Source of the DNA: Dipteronia dyeriana
Taxonomy: Eukaryota; Streptophyta; Magnoliopsida; Sapindales; Sapindaceae
Assembly: GCA_032871835.1 (NCBI GenBank)
Contig: CM065299.1
Span: 45,520,706 to 45,584,705 of the forward strand
DNA length: 64,000 nt
Direction of reading: 5' to 3'
Numbering within the stretch: the stretch's first letter is position 1; the number at the start of each line of letters is the position of its first letter. This document shows positions 1-10,663 of this stretch, piece after piece. The position numbers were made by a program, and so were the translations under genes. A model generated the notes under the pieces. That model was not told the DNA's origin. It saw nothing but the letters and a program-made list of their open reading frames with translations, and ran no database searches.

Positions 1-820
1 TATAATATCTCATATTACACTAGTAGACACCAACGCTCCGTTGCCTAAATACAAGTTGAATTCAGTCTTATTCAGTCTATTCATTTGACCATTTTCACCA
101 CAAAGGAAACACTTCCCTTTGATCTTGGTTACTTTCTTGGTCTCCTTATAAGAAGGCCCAAGTTGCTTTTTCTTCTGTTGTCTCTTGACGTTCTTACTGG
201 TCTTAACAGTAGCAACTTTACCTACGGTATGAATCTCTTGACCCTTTCCTTTCACAAGGATTTTCTCGGCGCTTTAAACATCTTGCATCAGGCCTTGCAA
301 GTTGTATTCCTTATTATTCAAGGTGTAGTCTAACTTGAATTGATCAAAGGAATCTGATAGTGAGTTGACAATCATGTCAATTTAGGTCTCACCATCTATC
401 TCAGCACCATTCAGTTTAGCAATGTTGAGATGTGCTATGACTTTAATCATATGATCTTTCACAGCTTGTCCAGGTTTCATCCTAAGATTCATGAAAGCAG
501 TCACTGTCTCTCTCTTAGTCGTCCTAGACCTCAAAGCAAACATCTTCTCTAGAGACATCATTATATCGACATCAGTCTCTATTCCTTCAAGTTGCTATTG
601 CAACACATTGGAGAAGGTGGCCATAATGTAACGTACATTTAGCCATCTCATCTGAAAACTCTCACTGCTTATACTCATCTCTTTGCTCCTGAGTAAATTC
701 ATTAGTATGAGTGGGTGGTTTAGGAGTATATAAAATGAACTTAATATTCCTTTTCCATATTACATAATTATCATCAGTTAAAGTATTATCTCTTAGGATG
801 TTGATTAGAGATGGGGTCAT
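1..820 (-). pseudogene. gag: copia gag (UBN2-type) of element A, broken
   Basis: Gag forms the copia nucleocapsid that packages element RNA in cytoplasmic virus-like particles. The chain starts at the ATG complementary to 818-820 (MTPSLINILRDNTL, then NYVIWKRNIKFIL, the usual copia gag opening). It continues through the UBN2 region (MKPGQAVKDHMIKV, LNIAKLNGAEID, IVNSLSDSFDQFKL) to a basic stretch and the remains of a zinc knuckle near 90-110 that reads CFLCGENGQMNR. There the expected histidine is glutamine and the last cysteine is missing. Several stop codons and a frame change between about 350 and 680 interrupt it. The ATG is chosen because homology begins there. Family identity is secure; it is not functional. 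Confidence 0.85.
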
Positions 821-2190
821 GATTTCTTTTTAATAACAAAAACTATATAAGTAACCATTCATGATATAGCACTTTTGAATATTTATCTTGAATTATAAAA
901 AAAATAATTCAATCGTAAAAATTCAACGGTGATCCAACACCCATAAATGTCACGCCTCCTTTGGACTAGGTCCCACCTAATTGTTAACATAACAACCAAC
1001 GTTTTCAATTTTAGCCTTGCAATTTTATTAACAAGAACTCTTGGGAGGATATTAATAAACTCACATTGAGTGTGTTACCAAGTTATCGACCTTTAATATA
1101 TTCCCTCACGAATATCCCTCCTTTGGGAGTAGATATCGTTTGGGTTAATTGTCTAGTCTATCCTTGTAAGGAAGTATCTTGCTAAATTCCATTCATGAAT
1201 ACAATTTGAGGGGTTATTACACGAAACATAAAGCTCAACTAAACTTTGAGGTCGTAGGTGTTCCGAAACACCTTCTCCCACTCAATTGTTTAAGGTGTGT
1301 GATCGAATTCCATAGAATGATTTACCAAGTTACCTAGATGCCAATTAGATACCTAAATCATTCAATGCATGTTCACACCAAAAGAGATATATGAGTGGCA
1401 CTCCTATTCTATATGACATGTTATCAAACAATGACAAACATTGCAATATTTACAAAAATATAAATAGCTACAATTTTGGTCCATCCTAGAAAGCAAGTAA
1501 ATTACATGTCTTGGAATACAAAAAACTCTTTTCTTGGTGAACAAGTCTTCACGCGACCTTCATCGTTTGGACTCCATCGACTGACTCCTAGGGGCGTGCA
1601 CACCCTTGGCTCCCTCCTATGGGCGTTCGCATGCCACAACCCCATAAAGGGCTGCCATGCGCAACCTGTGGCTTCCATAGGGCTGCCGTGCGCAACCCAG
1701 GCCACAACAAATGTGGTCGCGTGCTCTTCGCACGTACGTTTGTTGCTATGGCTCGTATGGTCCCAAACTTGTTCCGGTTGCTTCCAATTCTTCAAACCTT
1801 CGAGTCTTCGATACTTGAATGTATTACAGAAGAATTTTAAATAAAACAAATACTGCAGTTTATTTATTTATTATTGTTACTATATAGTGCAGTATTTTTA
1901 GTAAAATAGCTAAATAAATAAAATTTTAGCAGCTACCAAGAAGGAAATTACGGTGATGATAGGCCACCCTTCTTGTTACAATCCCAAAACAAAATACATT
2001 GAAATTCTTTGACCAAAATTGAACAATAACAATCAACATATAAAACATATATATATATATATATCCATATATTCCAATGTAAATATATATGCGAATACCT
2101 AGAGAGCCATCTCTTTCTAAAACATGCATATATACAATAAAAAATAAAAAAGATTCACGAACACATACATCGATTAATCAAGGGTACAAC
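821..2190 (-). other. Untranslated leader of element A (no recognisable gene)
   Basis: About 1.4 kb separates the primer site from the gag ATG, which is long for a copia leader. It contains an open stretch on the minus strand (1502-1849, 115 codons) resembling no family I know, inside which a short motif (ctgccatgcgcaac and a variant) occurs twice, near 1652 and 1683. An AT run lies near 2047-2064. No splice signals or conserved protein are visible. It may be genuine leader or a leader enlarged by an old insertion. Confidence 0.5.
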
Positions 2191-2207
2191 TAGACTTTGA
2201 TACCAAT
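2191..2207 (-). promoter_or_regulatory. Primer binding site of element A
   Basis: On the minus strand TTGGTATCAAAGTCTA follows directly (one base gap) after the LTR end CCCTACA. It matches the initiator-Met tRNA type site TTGGTATCAGAGC used by plant copia elements, with a few changes. It fixes the element's direction and the inner edge of its LTR. Confidence 0.85.
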
Positions 2208-2690
2208 TGTAGGGAAAAACCCCGAAGCGTGAAAATTTATAATTAGGGTTTGGTATAAATAAAAAATTTACCCTTTTTAACAACAAGAACATTAACCCTA
2301 TATTAATTGATGTATATAATAAATATTGTACCTTTTTCTCGTGACGATAGAACTAGAGCCGAATTGAATCCACAAGATCTTACAATCCAATCATGAACGT
2401 AAATCACCTAGGAGTGTGGGCTCCCTTTCTTTAAATTGTATAACTAAGGATGGAAACAAACAAAATCTCTTTCTTTGTTAGTCACAATAATTTTTCAAGA
2501 AGAAAACAAAGAACGTTAGGTCACTTGTGAATTATCAATCAATTTGATTGAAACTCGCGTGAACCTCGATTCGATGTTTTACACAAAACCTTTTAATGTG
2601 AAGGCTACTAGTGCACTATCGAATACAAAACATTCTTTCCTTCTTTTCCTCTTTGCCAAATTATCACACACCAATCTGTAGAGTTGGATG
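2208..2690 (-). repeat. 5' LTR of element A, distal piece (3' end of LTR)
   Basis: This is the U5 side of A's LTR; on the minus strand it ends ...GGGTTTTTCCCTACA. The LTR is broken at 2690 by insertion of element B: the last five bases GGATG (2686-2690) recur at 13254-13258 just beyond B. The rest of the LTR follows there. Together the two pieces make about 2.4 kb. Confidence 0.8.
2686..2690. repeat. Target-site duplication of element B, left copy (GGATG)
   Basis: GGATG immediately before the first base of B's left LTR is repeated exactly after B's right LTR. Five bases is the usual size for integrase-mediated insertion of LTR elements. Confidence 0.9.
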
Positions 2691-5290
2691 TGAAAATACA
2701 AACAAGGTTAAATGCTCAAGACTAACCTAGAGGGGGGGGGGGGGGGTGAATAGGTTTTACACCTTTTTCGACTCCTTTAGAAACAAACAAAATTTGTCCC
2801 TCTAGATTGCTTGTATCACAATATATATATCAATTAAAGAAACTTAATCAATATATGAAACAAGTAAAGTGTGATACAAACAAGTAATTGTAACACATAC
2901 ACAATCTATATTATAGAAAGGAACTGAACTTACATAAAGAGTTCTATCCATAGTATTCAAATAACATATACAAATATAAGAGAGAAAGAGATAGAGAAAA
3001 GTTGACACAATATATAACGTGGTAAACCTCCAAAGAGGAAACATCCGCAAGTTAGCAACCACCGGCAAACAAAATCCACTAGTAGTTAAGACAATTACAA
3101 TCTCTCAAGTGACCCCTTCACCTAGAAAATACCCTCCTATCCTACTCATGAAGATGCCGCCCTCTTGCTCAACAATCCGAGGCCTCACACCTCTTGTCAA
3201 GACTTTCTCGCTCACCTTTCCTAATCCTCACGACCCTAGGTAAGACTTCTTGCTCAACTATCCGAGTCCTCCTGACTCTAGTCAAGACTTCCTCGCTCAC
3301 CCTTCCGGATCCTAATGACCCAAGGCAAGACTTCTTGCTCAACTATCCGAGTCCTCCCGACTCTAGTCAAGACTTTTTTGCTTGACAATCCGAGGTCTCA
3401 CACCTCTTGCCAAGACTTTCTTGCTCAACAACATAGGTCTCACACCTATTGTCAAGACCTCCTTCTCACAAGGCATCTAGGTGATCATAAATGCAAAACG
3501 CAAACAAGCACACAACATAGAATGTTATGATCAACACATCTTATGGAAAATACTAGACATGAGCATGAATGCACAAATCAAATGTAGTCTAGTCAATCAT
3601 GCATGTTTAATCTATCTAGATCATGTACGATATGTTCAACATTAATTACAACCTAGATACATGCATTGATCTTAAACTTGAATCACAAGATATGTTCAAT
3701 TAATCACATAATCAAGTTTAAATCTCATAAATCAAAAACATGCTAAAATCATATGACAAAGTCATTTAGATTAAAGCTAAAGTTCTAGAGCATATTCATA
3801 TTCATAGATTCAACAAAACACATGAATAGCTCAAAAGAACATAAGCACATGTATCATTGTGAGAAATCGGCCAAAGAGAGCCTAATACATGTGAGGAACT
3901 AATTTTCACAAAATCAATCAATCAAACATCATAAAATAGTCCTAGAATCAAAGCTAGCACAATACAATCCCAAACATGTGAAATCATAGGCAAAATCAAA
4001 ACCTAACTTAGCATGTGAGATTTCAATTGAAACTCAATCTAGCTTTCAATGAGTTCAAAACTTAAATCAAAACAATCACAAGACACATATATATGTTGAA
4101 GAAGAAAACCCAAGGCAATTGACCAAGTCTTAAACGAAAACTTTGAGAGAAAATCAATACCTTAGTTAATTTTGGTGCAGTCCCGTTTTTGTGAGTTTAG
4201 ACTCAAAAAACAGCAATAAAACTCACTCAAACCTTCAGAGCAAAGATGGAGGATGAATAGACAAACACTCTCAACTTTGAATCACTCAAATTGGAGTTCA
4301 AATGAAAAGGTTATGGTGTTTGGAAGGTGAGAAAATGTAGAGAGAAAATTATGCACTCAAGTTTTTAAATTTCTTCTTAGAATGAAATGAGAGAGGGAAG
4401 GGAAATATAAAGGAGAGGGAAAGAATGAAGCAAAAAGACCAAAATGGCCTTAAGTTCCCCAAGCATGCTTGCTACCCGAGATTGTACGTGGGAATCTTGG
4501 GGCAGCAAGCATTCTGTCCCGAGGAAGTGCTTGGTTGCACTTCTTTTCCTTGCGTGCTCCCCTCGCGTTCTTCGACCGTTCTTTGGCCTCCGGACTCGGA
4601 ATTTGAATCCGTTTACGGATTACAAACCATAACTATCTCACAGACATGAACATATAAGATACTCAACCCAAAAAATAATAATATCAATATATGAATACAA
4701 AGACAATGTATGCAACATGAGTTGAAAATGTAGTATCTTTTGACTTAGAACTTGAAATCAATAGTATGAGTAACCGAAATAACCGGAACTCAATCAAGAA
4801 TGATTTCAGACTAAATTCAATTTCAATATCCATGTTATACAAACATGTACACATACAAACACAATTCACACTAGAATGCAAACTACATAGAGATAGTCTC
4901 CAATCATGCATTTTCCAAAACATGTTATTTCCATACTAATGCATGAGCATTCATCTTCAAGTGTGTGAATGTGTTATACATGGTGCACAACGATGCAGAG
5001 ACACATATGAATGAATTGTATGTGTGTGCCTATAATGGTGCACAAAGATGCAGGGACACAAATGTATGAATTGTGTATGTGTGCCTAAGCCGTATAAGAG
5101 AAAGATAAGGTCATAGTATACCTTTGTATAACCATATTGCATCTTTTCTCTTTGAAGACTTTGAACTTGCTTTGACTAGTTGTTCCTTCTTCTTTGAAGC
5201 TTGAATCATCATGAATCTAAACAACTAAATCATTACAGGTAAACATCATTTTGATATGGAATTAATGCCAACACAATCTAAAACCTAACA
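2691..5290 (-). repeat. 3' LTR of element B
   Basis: Begins TGAAAATACAAAC and ends CTAAAACCTAACA on the plus strand, so on the element's sense strand it runs TGTTAGG...GTATTTTCA. Within 60 bases of its outer edge it has a run of 15 G (2732-2746) before tgaatagg; the other copy has five. Positions about 3160-3470 hold an imperfect tandem array built on tcaagacttcttgctcaac. Around 4978-5090 a block of about 60 bases (gtgcaca...gatgca...gacac) is repeated twice. All open stretches here are products of the tandem array, not genes. Confidence 0.9.
3160..3470. repeat. Tandem array inside the B-family LTR
   Basis: Units of roughly 40-55 bases share tcaagactt(c/t)(c/t)ttgctcaac followed by (a)tccgag(g/t)c(c/t)tc. 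Six or seven imperfect copies lie here. The same array is at about 11140-11450 in the 5' LTR and, with different copy content, at 43040-43320 in element G. Confidence 0.75.
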
Positions 5291-5304
5291 ATTTCCCCCT
5301 TTGG
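5291..5304 (-). promoter_or_regulatory. Polypurine tract of element B
   Basis: On the sense (minus) strand GCCAAAGGGGGAAAT abuts the 3' LTR start TGTTAGG. This is the plus-strand primer site, and its form (CAAAGGGGGA) is the one usual in Sireviruses. Confidence 0.85.
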
Positions 5305-5748
5305 CAAATCCCATGTCAAAACACCTATACGTTTACTACAAATATAAAAATGAAGATAGGTCACAAAATCACTTCCTCACATTACAATGAGTAAGATTCC
5401 TGTAACTAATCTTCATCAACTCTTGAACTTCATCTTGATCTTCTCTTGAAGCAACCTACAAATCATCTCAAAGCACAATACATATACAAGACAAAAACAA
5501 CAAATGGCAACATATAATATGGATAATACTATACAATTAAGTTCACAAATACATGTATCTCCCCCTCAATACATGCCGAAATACAAGAATTCTTAACCAA
5601 ATCTTAAGACTAATTATTACATGCCATTGAAAGTTCAAAAGTTCACAAAAACAACATAAAAAGAAACTAAGTAACTAGCATCTCCTTCTCCACTTTTTTG
5701 ACATGAAATGATGCCAAAAGTTAAGAGATATACCACAAGACTCAAATA
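5305..5748. other. Element B 3' untranslated segment
   Basis: AT-rich, with no ORF or motif. The corresponding segment of G (52430-52872) is clearly similar, so this belongs to the family's standard structure. Confidence 0.6.
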
Positions 5749-6810
5749 CTAGCTACTTGTTCCACCAAAGAAAGCAGTGCGAGTAGTTGATCTAACATAA
5801 TGCTTGAGAGGTGGTCTTGAACTTGAAGCAATACATTCCTCCAACTCTTTTATCCTAGCATCTTGTTGAACAACTATAACACTAAGTTCATCAACCTTTT
5901 TCTTCAATTGTATAGCCCAATCTGGAAGAATGTTTGTGCTAATCACATGACAATTAACTTGAGAACTACTAAATAGTCCAAAAGTATCACATGTCTTACC
6001 CTTATTCTTGTATGATATGTATGACACACGTTTATCACAATACTTTTCCAAGGGTTGAACTAACACATCATCTTCTTTACTCTTAACCACACGAGCTAAA
6101 CATAAAGAAGTAATAAACCCCGGTAATACAAGTTTTTTATCACCTCTAGCAGAGAAAGCCGCACTATCAATGTAATACATGAGAAGATCTCCAAGGTTTA
6201 TAGGTTGATTAGTTACCAAGGCAAACACTGTTTTAATCTTGTCCTTATTCAACTCGGTTGAATTCGAAGATCCAATAATGTTAGTGCAAATGAATAGGTG
6301 CCAAAATGCACTAGCCTTAGTTAACTCATGTTGACTAATATATGCTCTACCTTTCCACTCAAAAGAAGCATTGTCACAAAGAGTTCTACCCATGATATTA
6401 AGATTCTCAATGACATCCACATCTAGAAAACTAGAATCTATATCATTAGATAGCCCAAGAAACTTGTTAATATTTTTCGGGTTAACTCTAAACACAACAC
6501 CCCTAATATCCATCAAAGCATCCAATAAGGTGGCACTTTCTATAAATTCAAGATAAAACTCCCTAACAAGTGTATAATTCACAATTCCTAACATGCTCAC
6601 CCAAGATTCCCAATTTCTATCCTTTAAACACTTAAGAACATAAGGATCTTTATACTTATCAAAGTCAATGCCTCTCTATTGAAATATCTTATTTGTTCCA
6701 AAGATCCCTAAATCTTTTGTCCTTGAAGCTTTGGATCCTTTTGAGGTAGACTTGGCTTTCACTACGGGATTCAATTGATTTCCACTTCCGGTAATCTTAG
6801 TTCTTCCCAT
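5749..6810 (-). pseudogene. PF20167-like 'putative plant transposon protein' of element B, one in-frame stop
   Basis: A 353-codon reading frame starting at ATG 6810 (MGRTKITGSGNQ) with a single TAG near codon 46 (KIFQ*RGIDF); G has GAG at this place, so the stop is a late change. After the stop it is open to 5749. Visible blocks match the plant transposon-protein domain catalogued as PF20167: WESWVSMLGIV, LVREFYLEF, DIRGVVFRVNPKNINKFLGL, then ELTKASAFWHLFICTNI, ALVTNQPINLGDLLMYYI and LVLPGFITSLCLARV. The last 60 residues (QLKKKVDEL...RIKELEECIA) look like a short coiled coil. The biochemical role of this domain is unknown to me. It stands where pol should be. Confidence 0.8.
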
Positions 6811-8505
6811 TTGTTCTTGTGTTATAAGATGCTATATACATATAACAAAAGTGAGTGAAAGACAAAACAAGCATATTAGTCACAAAGATATAAAAACAAA
6901 GACATATGACTTAAGAATGAATCATCATGGAAGACAAGGATAGTGAGTAATATCTTACAAGTATCATTAAGTCAAAATATGCCAACATGTAACAAAATGA
7001 AGCATGTGAACATATCTTAAAAGAGAACAATGTCTAGCATACAATGCTCCCCCTTGATAAATGCTATAACTAAAATTAATGATAGAATAAATTTCATAAA
7101 GATGTTCACACAATCACATATTCAAGCAATTTGAAGAAATATCAACAAGATAAGCTTCATATGCTAAGAGAGATACATAAAGATTTTTCAAGTTCTCTCA
7201 TAATTCTTCAACAATTGCTAAAATATCATCATACTCATAAACAAAATGTGTGTGTGAGAGATATGCGTCAAATATATATCAAGAAGTAGTTTGATAATCA
7301 ACATGCAAACAATTTCCAACAACTATTCATCTTAAGGTTTTTCCATAAAAAATCAAACCGATTATCATCCAGAATTTTTTGCTTTTAAGATAATAGATTT
7401 CAACATATAAGCGTGTGTGTGCATGTGGCTCGTCATCCCATTTCTGTTTTTCAACCCGAGCTCATTGGATTTTCAACTATACTCATTTTCAAGTCTTCCT
7501 TCTTTTCTTTTTAGGCTTTGAATCAAAGATCTTTATTCTTTTTATGATTCCATTTCAATAATTCTTTGATGTTTTTTTCATTTTTTTTTTTACATAAACA
7601 AAATTCACTTCATGGTGGCTTTCACTGATCACAATGGTATAGCTCTTTCCAACATTGGGTAGCTTTCACAACCAATGTGTAGCCTTTTCCATAAAGGTGC
7701 TCGTTGAGTTCTATGTATTTGCCGAAGCAAAATGGATACTAACCATAGGTCATTTCAAATGTACTTAAGCATAAAAACTTCAAGGTGTTTCCAACGTTTA
7801 CATATTAGTAAACTCAACCTACTAGCAAAACATATAAGAGAAGCAAGGTGCAATTTTAGAAAACCAAGATTCTATGGCTCATAAGCACATGATCTAAAAG
7901 TAATAAGTAGAGACTTATTGAAGATCATTACTTTTCTAATAAGTAGCTTTCAAAGAATATGAAACTCATATTTTTTTCAAAAGTAAAGCCACTCATATAC
8001 TATACACAAACAATCATCAAAATTAAGATCAAAGTGAACAATATAACTATTAGATCCTAAAATAGCAAATGTCAATGAGAACCATATGTATGCTATACAA
8101 AATTCTCTAATATGGCATGCTATGAGATGTATATCAAAAATTGAGTCAAAAGATGAATATCTAAGAGAACATGCATTAGAGTATAGAGATACCTTTTTTC
8201 ACATTATATTCACCAAATATCATACTTCCGCCCTTTTTATGAGCACTCTTGCCTTGAATGTCCTTATGACACCAAGTTGACGATGTTTCACAACAAGAGT
8301 ATAAAAAGCATAATATCTCAACTCAATCAACACATATATCAAAAGAACTTCTCTAAAGTTAATCAACAAATTTTGACCATCATAACAATCATGATGTGAG
8401 ATAACCAAGTTCATATCAATACATGGAGTATTCAAAGCTAGCAAGCAAGAATTCTCAACACAATTGACATATTGCCTCAAAGCTACCTTACATGTGCTTC
8501 TTATA
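6811..8505. other. Spacer between gag and the PF20167-like ORF in element B
   Basis: About 1.7 kb of AT-rich sequence without a supportable gene on either strand. It holds T-rich runs (about 7490-7595) that could be polypyrimidine signals for splicing or 3' end formation of one of the two ORFs; this is a guess. The corresponding part of G (equivalent to about 6967-8409) is deleted. Confidence 0.5.
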
Positions 8506-10559
8506 TTAGTGATAAGAGCACTCACCCTTGAACCACTTGTTCTTGGGTGTACCTATACAAACATTTCCAATATCATCCTTGGCAACAATGTTAAATCTAG
8601 AGTAAATTCCTTCAATGACTTGATTAACAAGAATATCATTAACACACTCTTCCTTAACATTTCCAACACAAGCTTTGTCAAGTCGAACAAGATTAGTTTT
8701 CTTTATACTCCATAACTTCTTCTCATGCTTAGCAATATTATCATGTTTTTCAACTTTCAAATTCCTAATGAATATCAAGTTGAAGTTTAATCTCCTTATC
8801 TCTAGATTCATTTCCTAATTTGCATTTTTCAATATATTTATAACACCTAGGCTTAATGTGACCTATTGTGTTGCAATAGTGGCAAATTGGAATAAAAGAT
8901 GAGATTGTACCTTTTAGAGTTGAACTAGTTTCACCGGGAGTTTGCAAAGATACCTTGTTCGCCAACTTCTTCTTGGATTTTGATCTTCTTGGATTTTGAT
9001 CTTCTCTTCTTGTGTGGTTTCTTATCAATCACGACTTCATCCAAATGAGTAGGAAGTGGTGCTTCAAAGAGCTCCTCTTCAACTACCAAGTCGTCTTCAC
9101 CACTATGAGAGTTAACAAGATTCCTAACACTAGACACACTTACCAAATCATTCACTAAGTCCTTGATGGCCTCCTTAGCCATGTCTATTTCTTCCATTAA
9201 TTCTTGTTCTCTCTTCCTCAAAGAAGATATCACATTATCCTTCTCAAGGTTTATCTTCTCAAGTCCTCTAAACTTCTTCATAATATCACCTTTCTCACCA
9301 AGAAGTCTACAAGTGACAATCACAAACTCATCTAGTTGTTTCTTGATCAAATCATCCTTCTCAACTACCTCTCTTAGAGCATTATCTCTATCTTCTTCAA
9401 GCTTCTCTATCTTGGCCAACAACTCAAGATTAGTAGGATTAGAACTAGAGCGAGCTTCATGATGATTTGTATCAAAGTTCTTGTTCAAAGATATTGTACC
9501 ATCAACATCTAGTGGAGAATGAGAAGCCGTTAGAGCTACAAAGTTACTCACCAACTCTTCATCACTTGAAGACTCACTACTAGAGCTCTCATCATCACTA
9601 GAATCATCATCACTGCAAGTAGCCATAAACACTTTGCCCTTCTTGTCTTTCTTAGATGGCTTCTTGGTGGACTCATTAGTAAAGTGACCGAAACCATGAC
9701 AATTAAAGCATTGAACACCTTTCTTGTTCATGGCTTGACTATTCTTCTCATTCCTTGGAGACAATGGTTTATTAACTCCCTTTTCCTAAGAAGACTTGCC
9801 TCTAGGCTTGGCATTGTTCTTTAGAAACTTCTTGAACTTTCTAACCAAAAGAGCCATCTCTTCATTTTCATCATCACTCTCCTCCACAATAGCATTGTGA
9901 GTGATTCCCTTACTCTTGGCCTTTGGCTTCAAGCACATCTCATAAGTTTGGAGAGACCCAAGCAACTCATCAATGTTCATGTTATCCACATCCTTACTTT
10001 CCTTAATGGCTGTCACCTTTGATATAAATCTCTTAGAAAGATACCTATGTATTTTCCAATTTAAACGCTCTCTTAAGATAGGTACTCCAAGTGCTTGACA
10101 TTGATTAGCAATATTAAGAAGCCGGAATTGGAAGTTTTCAAACTTTTCTTCTTCACCCATAATTAAACCTTCAAATTGTGATGCCAACATTTAAAGCCTT
10201 GGTTTCTTTACCACTAAGGTTCCTTCATTAGTAACTTGGAGAGTATCCCAACCCTTCTTTGTGGATTCAAGATTTTTAATGTAGGAGAATTGATGCCCAT
10301 CAACTCCTCTAATAATTGCATTCATAGCACCGTGGTGCCATTTAGCATCCTCAAACTCATTCGTTATCCATTCACTCCTTGGATTGAGTATATTGGTTCA
10401 AACCTATTAAACCTTGGTAGGAGGACTATAACCTTCTTCCACTACCATCCATGCCCTCTAATCAATAGAGTGGATGTAGGCCTTTATCCTCAACTTCCAA
10501 TACCCATAGTTACTGCCTCGAAGTAATGGTGGCCTTGTATTCGAGGCTCCTTTTGCCAT
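8506..10559 (-). pseudogene. gag: Sirevirus-like gag of element B, broken
   Basis: The chain starts at ATG 10559 (MAKGASNTRPPLL, then NYGYWKLRIKAYIHSID). It runs through the UBN2 region (RLLNIANQCQALGVPILRE, VTAIKESKDVDNMNIDELL, GSLQTYEMCLK) and a first zinc knuckle near 9710 (CFNCHGFGHFTNES, final Cys replaced by Ser). An acidic/serine-rich stretch and a long coiled-coil segment follow, then a second, complete knuckle near 8880 (CHYCNTIGHIKPRC), ending GTPKNKWFKGECSYH at 8506. Breaks: TAG after SID near codon 28, two stops near codon 45, stops before 10190 and 9786, and a frame change near 8970-9004 where a 16-18 base motif (cttcttggattttgat) is duplicated in tandem. The two-knuckle layout with a coiled coil between is what marks it as Sirevirus gag. 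Confidence 0.85.
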
Positions 10560-10649
10560 TACATCATCTTGTAAACCCATGACTGCAAAAGCTTTGTAAA
10601 AACCGTAAATGTATCACCTATACTCTCACTAAGTACAATCTAGTGTCCT

Positions 10650-10663
10650 GCTTGAATACCAAT
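10650..10663 (-). promoter_or_regulatory. Primer binding site of element B
   Basis: Minus strand ATTGGTATTCAAGCAGG next to the LTR end GTATTTTCA; an altered iMet-type site. Its place sets the 5' LTR at 10664-13253. Confidence 0.8.

Noticed and set aside
3019..3530. Plus-strand ORFs rich in TSCSTIR / SLLNYP in B's LTR, and the equivalents at 10995 and 42900
   Set aside because: Opposite to element direction and created by the LTR tandem array; unit order differs between copies.
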